Source: an uncultured Bacteroidaceae bacterium
Lineage (GTDB): Bacteria; Bacteroidota; Bacteroidia; Bacteroidales; Bacteroidaceae
NCBI GenBank assembly: GCA_905234555.1
Contig: CAJOHO010000002.1
Coordinates: forward strand, 113,499 to 177,498
Length of the DNA: 64,000 bases
Direction of reading: 5' to 3'
The translations under genes and the position numbers were made by a program. This document shows positions 9,414-20,099 of the stretch, in pieces (position 1 is the stretch's first letter; every line of letters begins with the position of its first letter). The notes below the pieces were generated by a model. That model worked only from the letters and a program-made list of their open reading frames with translations, searched no databases and was not told the DNA's origin.

Positions 9414-10487
9414 TTACAACAGTCCGCCTACGTTGGCTTCAGAGGTGGGAGGAAGAATACGAACTTTCTGTCCGTCTTGCAGGAAGCGTACGCCTGAAGT
9501 CACTACATTCTCACCAGTCTTGATACCTTCTTTCACTTCGATATTTCCGTGGAGGTCAATTTTTCCGACTGTGATGGTGCGTTCATGAACCACTCCTGCT
9601 TTCTCGTCGCAGACGAAGACAACGGTTTTGCCCTCCTTGTGGTTCACGGCAGATGTAGGAACCTTGACGGTTTTGTCAGCGTCGTTGGCGTTGTAACGCA
9701 CATAGACCATCGTGGTCATTCCTGGAGTGATCTTCGAACGGTCGTAGCTGCCGGCAATCTTAAAACGTACGGAGTAGAGCTGGCTGGCGTTGGCTTCCTT
9801 GCTGTAGCTGGAAATTTCAAGAGGGAAGTTCTCGTCGGGCACTACTTCAAACGAACAGAAGGCGCTGACCAGCTGGTCGCGCTTGGCATAGTCGCTGGCA
9901 GGAACGAAAATCTCAATTTCGGTGTCTGCAGAACTGAACATGCTGACTACAGGCATTCCTGCTGAGATGGTCTCACCGTCGGAGTGGAGACGTTTCTGAA
10001 TGTAACCGCTGATGGGCGCATAGAGTTTGGTGTCTGCCAGTTGGTTGCGGTGGTTGGCAAGTTTCTCTGTGATTTGCTGGAGTCCGTAGCGTGCCTTGTC
10101 GTAGTTGGAAGCTGTGGTGTTCCCTTCGTTGTAAAGGGCAATCACACGTTCTGCGTCAGCCTTGATCTGCTCGTATTCTGCTTGTGTGGCAGACAGCTGT
10201 ACACGGTAGTCGCGAGGATCCATCTCTGCGATGAGCTGTCCTCGTCTCACATAGTCGCCTTCTTTCACATACACCTTACGAATGGGACCGCTCACACGGA
10301 AAGCCACATTCACGTCCTCCACACTTTTGGTCTTGCCAGGGAAGGTCAGCATATCGCTGTCGCCCAAGCCTAGGGCAGCTGTAGTTTTTACAAAAGGCAC
10401 TTGCTTTGCCTCTTCTTTTTTCTTGCCACAGGCTGTCAGCAGCAGTCCTGCCAGCAGCAATGTCAGTAGTGCAATGTTTGTTTTCAT
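9414..10487 (-). CDS. RND efflux periplasmic adaptor (MFP/HlyD family) lipoprotein
   Basis: ORF; MKTNIALLTLLLAGLLLTACG lipobox; biotinyl-lipoyl-like hairpin region. Confidence 0.9.
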   Translation of the reverse strand: MKTNIALLTLLLAGLLLTACGKKKEEAKQVPFVKTTAALGLGDSDMLTFPGKTKSVEDVNVAFRVSGPIRKVYVKEGDYVRRGQLIAEMDPRDYRVQLSATQAEYEQIKADAERVIALYNEGNTTASNYDKARYGLQQITEKLANHRNQLADTKLYAPISGYIQKRLHSDGETISAGMPVVSMFSSADTEIEIFVPASDYAKRDQLVSAFCSFEVVPDENFPLEISSYSKEANASQLYSVRFKIAGSYDRSKITPGMTTMVYVRYNANDADKTVKVPTSAVNHKEGKTVVFVCDEKAGVVHERTITVGKIDLHGNIEVKEGIKTGENVVTSGVRFLQDGQKVRILPPTSEANVGGLL

Positions 10488-10655
10488 ATTTCTATTTGTA
10501 TCGTTGAAGAGTGAAAAGCCATTGATGGCTAACTTGTTTAGAATCGGGTGCAAAGTTACGGCTAATTTATGAAATGAGCAAATAATTATGTGTGCAGAGT
10601 TGTCCTTTTTGTCCGATTTAAATAAAATTGGCTATTTTTGCCCAAAAACAAAAAA

Positions 10656-10687
10656 GGCTATCCCTTTACTCACGTAGAAGGATAGCC
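10656..10687 (-). terminator. Intrinsic terminator (GGCTATCC...GGATAGCC, U-tract on minus strand)
   Basis: 8-bp stem followed by CCTTTTTTG on the minus strand after galE. Confidence 0.75.
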
Positions 10688-10746
10688 CAACACAAACACA
10701 AAATAAAACACGACAAAACTACGTAAAATAACGTAGTGTGGGTTGA

Positions 10747-11787
10747 TTATTGGATTCCGTCCGCACGGAGTTTCTCTTGCCACTTCCATGCTGAGCGGAG
10801 TACATCGTCAATTTTAGCTTCGGCTTTCCAACCGAGCACCTTATTTGCTTTATCTACATTGCCCCATACTTTCTCGATATCGCCTTCGCGACGAGGAGCA
10901 AATTCCCAGTTGAGCTTTACGCCTGTGGCTTTCTCGAAACCTTCTACCACTTCCAGCGTGCTGAGTCCGCGACCTGTTCCGATATTGAATACTTCTACAG
11001 GGTCGGAGTCTTCAGTCTCGAGTACGCGTTCCATTGCCTTTACGTGAGCCTTTGCCAGATCCACTACATAAATGTAGTCACGGATGCAAGTACCGTCTTC
11101 GGTGTTGTAGTCGTTACCAAAGATTTTCAGCTGCTTACGGATACCAATGGCTGTCTGGGTAACAAATGGAATGAGGTTCATAGGTACACCGTTAGGCAGT
11201 TCGCCGATGAAAGCTGTGGGGTGTGCACCGATGGGGTTGAAATAGCGGAGGATAATGCTCTTGATAGGAGCACCGCTATGGATATAGTCTTGAATGATTT
11301 CTTCGTTAATTTGCTTGGTGTTTCCGTAGGGCGAAAGTGCCTTCTGGATAGGAGCTTCTTCTGTTACGGGCAGATTCTCCTTGGAGGGCTGTCCGTAAAC
11401 GGTGCAAGATGAAGAGAAGATAATGCCTTTCACGTTATACTTAGGCATCAGTTCCAGCAGGTTAATCAGCGAGTTGAGGTTGTTGCGGTAGTAGAGCAGA
11501 GGCTTTTCTACAGATTCGCCAACAGCCTTGCTGGCTGCAAAGTGGATGATGCCGCTGATATCAGGATATTTAGCAAACACACCTTCCAACGCTGCAAAGT
11601 CACAGCAATCCACCTGCTCGAAGGCAGGACGGATACCAGTAATCTTCTCAATGCCGTCAACAACGCTGGCACTTGAGTTAGACAAATTATCAATGATGAC
11701 TACTTTGTAGCCTGCTTGCTGGAGTTCAACTGTTGTGTGTGATCCGATAAAACCGGTTCCACCTGTGACAAGTACTGTCTCTTTCAT
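10747..11787 (-). CDS. galE: UDP-glucose 4-epimerase
   Basis: ORF 346 aa; TGGTGFIGSHT, FSSSCTVYG, YGNTKQINEEI motifs. Confidence 0.93.
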   Translation of the reverse strand: MKETVLVTGGTGFIGSHTTVELQQAGYKVVIIDNLSNSSASVVDGIEKITGIRPAFEQVDCCDFAALEGVFAKYPDISGIIHFAASKAVGESVEKPLLYYRNNLNSLINLLELMPKYNVKGIIFSSSCTVYGQPSKENLPVTEEAPIQKALSPYGNTKQINEEIIQDYIHSGAPIKSIILRYFNPIGAHPTAFIGELPNGVPMNLIPFVTQTAIGIRKQLKIFGNDYNTEDGTCIRDYIYVVDLAKAHVKAMERVLETEDSDPVEVFNIGTGRGLSTLEVVEGFEKATGVKLNWEFAPRREGDIEKVWGNVDKANKVLGWKAEAKIDDVLRSAWKWQEKLRADGIQ

Positions 11788-12024
11788 TTTGCTGTTTGTT
11801 AATTATCGTGTTGTGATAGTTAGCTAAACTTTTTTGTTCTCGTAAGTGTGCTTTCCACTTAACTGACTGCAAATGTAGACATATTTTTTGAAAGAAAAAA
11901 AGATTTTCGTGTTTTTTTTACAAATAACGCAAAAAAAGTAGTAATTTTGCCAAAAATATTGAAGTTTTGACCACTCTGGGATGAATAAAAAGTGAAAGTT
12001 TATAATTGCACATATATTAGAATA

Positions 12025-13193
12025 ATGTACGCGCGAAGTAGTTGCTTTGTGCTTTTTTTCGTTTTGACGTGCTGGCTATTGACTTCGTGTGTGCATGAAC
12101 AGCCGAAAAGTATCAGCGTTTTCAAGTCGGAAGAGACGGAAGGCAACGAAACGGCTATCTACGACTTGCCAGAAATCCAAAGCGGAGGTGAACTGATTGT
12201 TCTCACGCTCTACGGTCCTACCAGCTATTTCGAGTTCAAGGGTGAAGATTTCGGTAACCAGTTCAAGTTGGCTGAGGCATACGGTAAGAGTATCGGGGTG
12301 ATGGTTCGAGTGGATGTCTGTCGTACGCAGAGCGAGATGGTGGAGAAACTGCTGATGTGGAAATGGCAGATTCCTTACGTGAGCAGGTGGATTATTGCGG
12401 AACAACGGCGATTACCCATTTGCTGGATACACTCTCCACAGTCCAGCACGACAAGTCGTTGCGTTCCGATGGAAACAGAGCTTGGGCTGTACGTCAGTCT
12501 TCTTCCCAGTTGGCGGAATCCGTCAACGACTGGCTCTCTGAAAACGAACCGCAGTTTTTGGCACTTTCTCAGCCGAAGGTTCATGGACACAGAGGCGGCA
12601 ACTACCATTATTATGCACCGACACGCAACACCGCCGCTCCAGTGCGAAATCTGGCGAAGGGAGAGATTTCCGTCTATGATGCTTTGTTCAAGCGCTATTC
12701 GTCCCACTGCGGATGGGATTGGCGTCTGTTGGCAGCACAGGCCTACGAGGAGAGTGCCTTCAATCCTTACGCAGTCTCTTGGGCTGGTGCGATGGGACTG
12801 ATGCAGCTCATGCCGCAGACAGCTCGCGATCTGGGTGTGACGGCAGACCGTGTCTATGACGCAGAGAGTAACATTAGCGGTGCAGTTCGGCTCATCCGTC
12901 AGCTCAACGACCATTATCTCGATGTGCGCTCAAGCGACGAACGCATCAACTTCATTCTTGCTGCCTACAATGCTGGACCTGGTCATGTGGATGATGCACG
13001 CCGGCTGGCTGCCAAACGTGGCTTCCGTTCCGATGTATGGGCAGATGTAGCACCTATCGTTCTGCGAATGTCGCAAAGCGAGTACTACAACGACCCTGTG
13101 GTTCGTCACGGTTATTTCAGGGGAACGGAAACCTATAATTACGTGGCTGATATACGTGCCCGTTGGCAGACCTATCGCACCAAAATCCGTTAA
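12025..13193 (+). pseudogene. MltF-like membrane-bound lytic transglycosylase lipoprotein, split by a frameshift near 12355
   Basis: N-terminal part in the 11992 frame (MYARSSCFVLFFVLTCWLLTSC lipobox, SBP_bac_3-like), C-terminal SLT domain in the 12357 frame (ESAFNPYAVSWAGAMGLMQLMPQTA); adding one A at CTG(A)ATG restores EKLLNVEMADS. Confidence 0.8.
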
Positions 13194-13250
13194 GGTGAAA
13201 AAGTTGAAAACAGGATTCTTACAGTATAGTTTGAACCTGCCTTACAGGAC

Positions 13251-14354
13251 TCACTCAACGGCTTTGCGCAGTTTCTTGGGCAAAGCGTCGCGATTGAGGA
13301 AGATATAGGTGGTGTTGAGGGTCATGTAGTCTCGCGACATATACCAAGTGCCTTTGTACTCACCCACCTTGCCCCACGAATTCTTTACCATGTAGTAGGG
13401 CTTTCCCTGTTCGTCGACCGCTTTTCCGTAAATCACCATCACGTGGTCGTAGGTGAAACGCCAGTCGTCCCACTGTTCCTGACGCATCTGTTGCGTAGGC
13501 TGAACACCCTCTGGCAACTGGGCTAATCCTGTGTAAGTAAAGTCTCCAGACACATCACCTCCCCAAGCTACGGTAAAGCCTGCATCAAGTGCCTGATCCA
13601 ACACTTCCATCAGCTGCTCAATAGGGATATTGTAGCTGGGTTTCAGTCGCCATTTATAAGGAGCTTCAATGACAAACCATTGGTTGAACGGATGGTGGGT
13701 AAAGCTGGTGAGGCTTACGTAGTTATCGAGATTTAGTCCGAGATTTTCTGTAAACGATTTTGGTGTATAGTTCTTACCTTCATACACGAAGGATTCAGGA
13801 CAACGACCCACATATTTCTCGATGATGGTCTGTACGCTGTCTTGCCAATGGGGTAGGGGTTCCTTGACGTCTTTCCTGACGATGCTTCTCACCATCTTTT
13901 CCAGTTCTGGAAAGAACACATTGAAGTTAGCTAACGAGTCACCCGTCAGCGAACCAGGAGCAGGCATCGCGTCTTCTGGACAGATACCGTGCTGGCGAAT
14001 TACGTCCAGCACATCGTCACACGAACCGCCTTCCGAAATCTGGCTGTAGCCGTGCATACGGACATAGTGAGTGGCACAGTCCATGTAGTCCTTGTTCACG
14101 ACGAACATCTCACACAGATCGTAGGTCTTGCCGGTTTGGCGCAGTATCTCACTTTCGAAATAGCCCAGTGTGGCATAGGCCCAGCACGTTCCGCTGCGGT
14201 GCTGGTCCTTCACACTTGTGATCGGGTTCTCCTTGAGAATCGTAAACTGCTTCTGAGCTTTTGATTTCAGCGCTCCGGCAATCAGGTTCTCCTGTGCTGA
14301 AGCCGCTGACGCCAGTAACATCATTGTCAGGAAAACAGAAAATTTCTTTATCAT
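13251..14354 (-). CDS. C1 (papain/bleomycin hydrolase-like) cysteine peptidase, secreted
   Basis: QHRSGTCWAYATLGYFESE active-site Cys region, YDHVMVIYG His, VKNSWG Asn. Confidence 0.85.
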   Translation of the reverse strand: MIKKFSVFLTMMLLASAASAQENLIAGALKSKAQKQFTILKENPITSVKDQHRSGTCWAYATLGYFESEILRQTGKTYDLCEMFVVNKDYMDCATHYVRMHGYSQISEGGSCDDVLDVIRQHGICPEDAMPAPGSLTGDSLANFNVFFPELEKMVRSIVRKDVKEPLPHWQDSVQTIIEKYVGRCPESFVYEGKNYTPKSFTENLGLNLDNYVSLTSFTHHPFNQWFVIEAPYKWRLKPSYNIPIEQLMEVLDQALDAGFTVAWGGDVSGDFTYTGLAQLPEGVQPTQQMRQEQWDDWRFTYDHVMVIYGKAVDEQGKPYYMVKNSWGKVGEYKGTWYMSRDYMTLNTTYIFLNRDALPKKLRKAVE

Positions 14355-14410
14355 ACTTATTTGATAGCCAATAGTTTCTGGTATATTATGTCTGCTTAAT
14401 GACTATAGGC

Positions 14411-15619
14411 TTAATCCCATACGTAAATCCAGTAGTCGATATTGAGGGTCATCCAGACAGAGCCTACTTCGCGAAGGATGTAATACTGAACGCTCTCACC
14501 GCCAAAGAGACGGACATAGAGTTCGAGGCCTTCGCTGGTGGCACACATAGCGTGAATCTCAGGTGCGTGACCCATGAAGTCGCCTTCGTCATCCACGAAC
14601 CAGATGGACTGTCCGTCCTGATAGCCGTCTTCCACCTTTCCGTGGAACTCCCAAGTGGAAGTCACTTCACCTTCAGCGATGCAGACCAAAGCGGCGAGGG
14701 CATCGGTTCCGTTCACCTCGAACTGAACGACGTAGAAGTGGCGTTCGGCTGGCATGAGGTCGGCAATCCATCGCGTGTCCTTAATCTTACGACCTCCGTA
14801 GTAGGTGCTGATGAGGCGCTTCACGTCCTCCGATGCTTTCCTGATGGGTTCGCCTTCCTTCCAGCGGCTGTACTGCAGCGGTTCGTGGGTTTTGAGGAAC
14901 TGGTCGGTCACCACCCAGGGACAGGCTTCGAAGTTGTCGTAACCACGGAACATCTTTGGCATGATGTTGGCATCAGCCAGTTTGAACGTATATTCCGTAT
15001 CATTGCGAACGATGGTTCCATCCTCGTCTTGTTTGGTGTTTTTCTTCTGGTTAGCGAGGCGGACAGCATTCTTGTGGGGTTTGAACATCATCTGGCGGTA
15101 GGCGCTGATATTCTTGATGGGCTTGTCATCCATTTCCCTTACCACCGTAAACGTGTTCTTTGCCTTGTTCATCTGTCGTACGGGCAGCGGAATCTCACGC
15201 AGGGTGAGGTCTTTCTCCGGCGTGCGGTAACGACCCAGATCGCTGATGTCCTCCCAGTAGATGGAGTCAGCAATGGTGTTGGCGTCGAACTTCTTTGCCT
15301 TCACGTCGTCGCCGTTGGGCGTGAACATGAAAGCCTCCGTGTTGTCGTAGTTTGAGATCACCATTGCGAAGTCCAGCGGAGCTGCTTCCTTTGTAGGCAT
15401 GATGCAGTATTTCTGGGGCAGCAGACCTGCATGACGGCGTTGTCCCTCATAGCGCAGGATCGCCTTTTCGCAGCGGTCTGCATACCACTGCTGGTTCTTC
15501 GTCATGTTGTCATAATAACTCTGGTCTTGTGCCTGAACTGAGCCTGCGAAGGCTGTCAGAAAGAATGCGACAGAGAGAAGGGTCTGTCGTGTGTTCGTGA
15601 ATAAGTGTTTTGTATTCAT
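14411..15619 (-). CDS. Secreted hypothetical protein
   Basis: ORF 402 aa with signal peptide. Confidence 0.65.
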   Translation of the reverse strand: MNTKHLFTNTRQTLLSVAFFLTAFAGSVQAQDQSYYDNMTKNQQWYADRCEKAILRYEGQRRHAGLLPQKYCIMPTKEAAPLDFAMVISNYDNTEAFMFTPNGDDVKAKKFDANTIADSIYWEDISDLGRYRTPEKDLTLREIPLPVRQMNKAKNTFTVVREMDDKPIKNISAYRQMMFKPHKNAVRLANQKKNTKQDEDGTIVRNDTEYTFKLADANIMPKMFRGYDNFEACPWVVTDQFLKTHEPLQYSRWKEGEPIRKASEDVKRLISTYYGGRKIKDTRWIADLMPAERHFYVVQFEVNGTDALAALVCIAEGEVTSTWEFHGKVEDGYQDGQSIWFVDDEGDFMGHAPEIHAMCATSEGLELYVRLFGGESVQYYILREVGSVWMTLNIDYWIYVWD

Positions 15620-15741
15620 GTTAAATTGGGTTGATAGTTATTCTGCCTGCAAAGTTAGTTCCTTTTATTTTGAATTGCAAGGAATTCTTCATAAAATGAA
15701 AGATTCTTCCTGAGTTTTACAATTAATATCCATTTTTTTTG

Positions 15742-15749
15742 TATCTTTG
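15742..15749 (+). promoter_or_regulatory. Bacteroidetes-type -7 element (TATCTTTG)
   Basis: About 50 bp upstream of the ABC-F start. Confidence 0.5.
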
Positions 15750-15795
15750 CACCCGATAATAGTAAATCGTCAATCGTCAAATCGTAAATATATAG

Positions 15796-17406
<1,611 letters not shown>

Positions 17407-17420
17407 AGGGTCCTATTAAT

Positions 17421-17903
17421 ATGAAAAAGTTTAACATCACCGTCCCCGTCATCATGAAGACAGAGGACGAACTCAACGAACAGGAGCGCAGACTGTTGGC
17501 AGAAGCCAAGGAAGCCACCTTCCGCAGCTACTCTCCCTATTCCCACTTCAGCGTGGGAGCAGCCGTGATGCTGGAGGACGGCACCATCGTCCCTGGTTCC
17601 AATCAGGAAAACTGCGCCTATCCCTCTGGTCTTTGTGCCGAACGCACAGCCCTGTTCTTTGCCAACAGCCGTTATCCCGACCAGGCCGTGACGATTCTTT
17701 GCTGCGTAGCTCGCGACACATCGGGCAACTTCACCCTGCGACCCATCCCACCTTGCGGCGGCTGTCGTCAGGTGATGGTGGAGACAGAAGAACGCTTCGG
17801 ACGACCCATGCAAGTCATGCTCTACGGCACCGACGGCATCTATTTCATCCCCTCTGCCCGCGACCTCATGCCCGTCAACTTCGATTCATCCTATCTTGAA
17901 TGA
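17421..17903 (+). CDS. cdd: Cytidine deaminase
   Basis: SPYSHFSVGAA, CAERTALFFA, PPCGGCRQVM zinc motifs. Confidence 0.93.
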   Translation: MKKFNITVPVIMKTEDELNEQERRLLAEAKEATFRSYSPYSHFSVGAAVMLEDGTIVPGSNQENCAYPSGLCAERTALFFANSRYPDQAVTILCCVARDTSGNFTLRPIPPCGGCRQVMVETEERFGRPMQVMLYGTDGIYFIPSARDLMPVNFDSSYLE

Positions 17904-17944
17904 CAGTACCTCACGGTTTTCCCGTGAGGAATAATAATCACATT

Positions 17945-18859
17945 ATGAAACGGTTTATTCTTCTCTTTTCACTCTTCACTCTTCACTTTATTACATGTCT
18001 GGCTCAGTCCCGCAACAGCGCGTTCGAACGCTACATCGAGCAGTATAAGGACATCGCCGTCGAACAGATGCGCAAACACGGTATTCCTGCCAGCATCACC
18101 CTGGCACAGGGACTGCTCGAAAGCGGTGGCGGCAACAGCGAACTCGCCCGTAAGAGCAACAACCACTTCGGCATCAAGTGCGGAGCCGACTGGCAGGGAC
18201 GCTACGTCACCCATTTCGACGACAACCGCAACGAACGCTTCCGCGTTTACGACAGTCCGGCACAGGGATTCGAGGACCACTCGCAGTTCCTCCTCAAACC
18301 ACGCTACCAGCGCCTTTTCCGTCTCTCCATCCTCGACTATAAAGGATGGGCACGCGGACTCAAAGCCTGTGGCTATGCCACCAGTCCCACTTATGCCGAC
18401 CGACTCATCGACATCATCGAACTCTATAAGCTGAACGACTTCGACGAAGACCCACGAGCACCCAAATTCGTGATGCCTGAGTATCGCGACGTTCCCGTTC
18501 AGCCTGTCAACCTCTTCCATCCACGTGTTTCCAACAACCGCATCCCCTGCGTTGTTGCACGCCGAGGCGACACCTGGGAATCTCTCTCCCGTGAACTGAA
18601 AATCAGCAAGAAGAACCTGCTGAAGTACAACGAAGCCTTCGAGGAAATGGAGATAGAGGAGGGTAGTTTCGTCTATCTGCAGAAGAAGGCCAGCAAGGGT
18701 CCCGACTCCATGAAGGGCAAGTGGCATAAGATTCAGCGAGGCGAATCCATGTATTCCATCGCCCAGAAGTACGGCATCCGTCTCTCCAGCCTCTACAAGA
18801 TGAACTACAAAGACGCCGACTTCGAACCTGTCGAAGACGACATCCTCCGCGTAAGATAA
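17945..18859 (+). CDS. Glucosaminidase (peptidoglycan hydrolase) with C-terminal LysM domains
   Basis: ITLAQGLLESGGGNSELARKSNNHFGIKC; LysM-like ARRGDTWESLSRELKISKKNLLKYN and IQRGESMYSIAQKYGI. Confidence 0.88.
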   Translation: MKRFILLFSLFTLHFITCLAQSRNSAFERYIEQYKDIAVEQMRKHGIPASITLAQGLLESGGGNSELARKSNNHFGIKCGADWQGRYVTHFDDNRNERFRVYDSPAQGFEDHSQFLLKPRYQRLFRLSILDYKGWARGLKACGYATSPTYADRLIDIIELYKLNDFDEDPRAPKFVMPEYRDVPVQPVNLFHPRVSNNRIPCVVARRGDTWESLSRELKISKKNLLKYNEAFEEMEIEEGSFVYLQKKASKGPDSMKGKWHKIQRGESMYSIAQKYGIRLSSLYKMNYKDADFEPVEDDILRVR

Positions 18860-18874
18860 TTAGCGAAAATTCAA

Positions 18875-19057
18875 GCGTGCACGGTTAATATTTTGTGCAC
18901 GCTCTGTTGAGATTTTGAGCGTGCACGAACGGGTGGTCAGAGCACGCTCAAAATTTTGTTCAAGCACGCTCAAAATTTCGTTCAAGCACGCTTGAATGGT
19001 GGCTCATGTTAACACGAATTTCCGAAAGCATTAACATAAATTTTTGAGCTTGTTAAC
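18875..19057. repeat. 22-bp-period array, 9 units (GCGTGC/GCACGC then GTTAAC boxes); family 1, copy A
   Basis: Boxes at 18875,18897,18919,18942,18964,18986,19008,19030,19052; near-identical copy at 57965-58243. Confidence 0.88.
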
Positions 19058-19113
19058 AGGGGGAAGGGGATAAATGATGATGAAAAACAATGATCAGAAA
19101 AATATTTTTTCAT

Positions 19114-19536
19114 CAAGGGTACACTAATTTTAAGTTATTCTGCTGTTTTTCTGAAAGATAAGCCTCAAAAGGGTACACTTAGGGTACACTAAAGGTACAC
19201 TAAAAAGGGGGTAAGGGTACACTTAGGGTACACTACTTTTGACTTATTTTCACCATTCCCTGTACTTTTTTGCTGATCTTTATACCTTTTTTCATCAAAT
19301 AATTGGTGTTTCGGAAATAGTTGAATCTTCTCGTGTAATTGACAAAACCACAACCTTCTCCCATTAGAAAAAAAGGAACAGAAAAGCAAAAAAAGTCATA
19401 AAAAAGCAAAAAAACGGTCAAAAATAGTGTACCCTAAGTGTACCCTTACCCCTGATTTGGTGTACCCTAAGTGTACCCTTTTGGGGTTTAAATCTCTGGT
19501 TGCCAACAATTTGAACAAAAATTAGTGTACCCTTGA
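19114..19536. mobile_element. MITE-like inverted-repeat element built of 11-bp GGGTACACT iterons
   Basis: 19-bp TIRs TCAAGGGTACACTAATTTT / AAAATTAGTGTACCCTTGA; internal about 70-bp arms with 11-bp-spaced iterons; no counterpart in the paralogous locus at 58.25 kb. Confidence 0.6.
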
Positions 19537-19578
19537 CAAAAATACTTTTTTCAGAGAAAAACAAAGCGAGATTCAGAG

Positions 19579-19806
19579 GACACCTAAAGTACGATTAGTT
19601 GGCAAATATGTAGTTCTTAATGTTCCCCAGTCTTTTCCCTTCGGCTCACAGCCCACCTGTCATATTCCCAATATACAAGTGCAAGGAAATCTGTTTTCCT
19701 GCACTTTTTTCATTTTTTCTCCGAATCGCTTGGCGGTTCGGATTTTTATTACTAATTTTGCAAGTGAACTCCGCCACAAGGCTCCCAGCGAGAGTGGGTG
19801 GAGTGG
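19579..19806 (+). promoter_or_regulatory. Conserved leader block copy A: terminator hairpin, TAATTTTG promoter, ACTCCGCCAC...GGGTGGAGT hairpin
   Basis: Shares several near-identical blocks with 58277-58500. Confidence 0.65.
19673..19707 (+). terminator. Strong intrinsic terminator AAGTGCAAGGAAATCTGTTTTCCTGCACTTTTTTC
   Basis: About 12-bp stem, 4-nt loop and T run. Confidence 0.7.
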
Positions 19807-19854
19807 AATTTATTGAATTAAAAGCATTCGCTATTATTTCGCGTTCAGCCAAGT

Positions 19855-20099
19855 AAGCCTAGGAAACTTTAATTGGAATAATAAGCACGAGATAATACGT
19901 GACAGGTAAGCCTTTGTCGGCTCTTGTTATATGGATATAGCGATGCACACGCAACGCGTGATGCATTCTTGTTCATATACAGGGGTTCCAAGTTATTCCT
20001 AGGCTTCACCTCTTGCTGGACGCAATAAGGTGTATCACGCTTTTTGCGTCTTGGCGTGATTGATAGTTGGGTGCTATTACTAAATAACTATCAATCGCT
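19855..20099 (+). promoter_or_regulatory. Highly structured leader upstream of the RM gene: closed domain AAGCCTAGGAA..TTCCTAGGCTT plus three further overlapping inverted repeats up to the start codon
   Basis: Perfect IRs: 11 bp (19855/about 19996), GACGCAA/TTGCGTC (20019/20044), ATCACGC/GCGTGAT (20034/20054), GATTGATAGTT/AACTATCAATC (20058/20086). Confidence 0.6.

Noticed and set aside
12375-12914. 179-aa minus-strand ORF opposite the lytic transglycosylase
   Set aside because: Antisense to the SLT domain coding region.
19189-19421. Minus-strand ORFs inside the 11-bp iteron element (66 and 62 aa)
   Set aside because: They read through the iterons (YPKCTLTPFLVYL) in low-complexity A/T-rich DNA; no convincing coding signal.
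20019-20060. H-type pseudoknot from GACGCAA/TTGCGTC and ATCACGC/GCGTGAT
   Set aside because: Crossing pattern is right but the 3-nt loop would have to span a 7-bp stem, sterically unlikely; alternative mutually exclusive stems are preferred.
19855-20099. Retron msr-msd RNA
   Set aside because: Inverted-repeat-bounded structured RNA is reminiscent, but no reverse transcriptase is adjacent; the downstream gene is a methyltransferase fusion.
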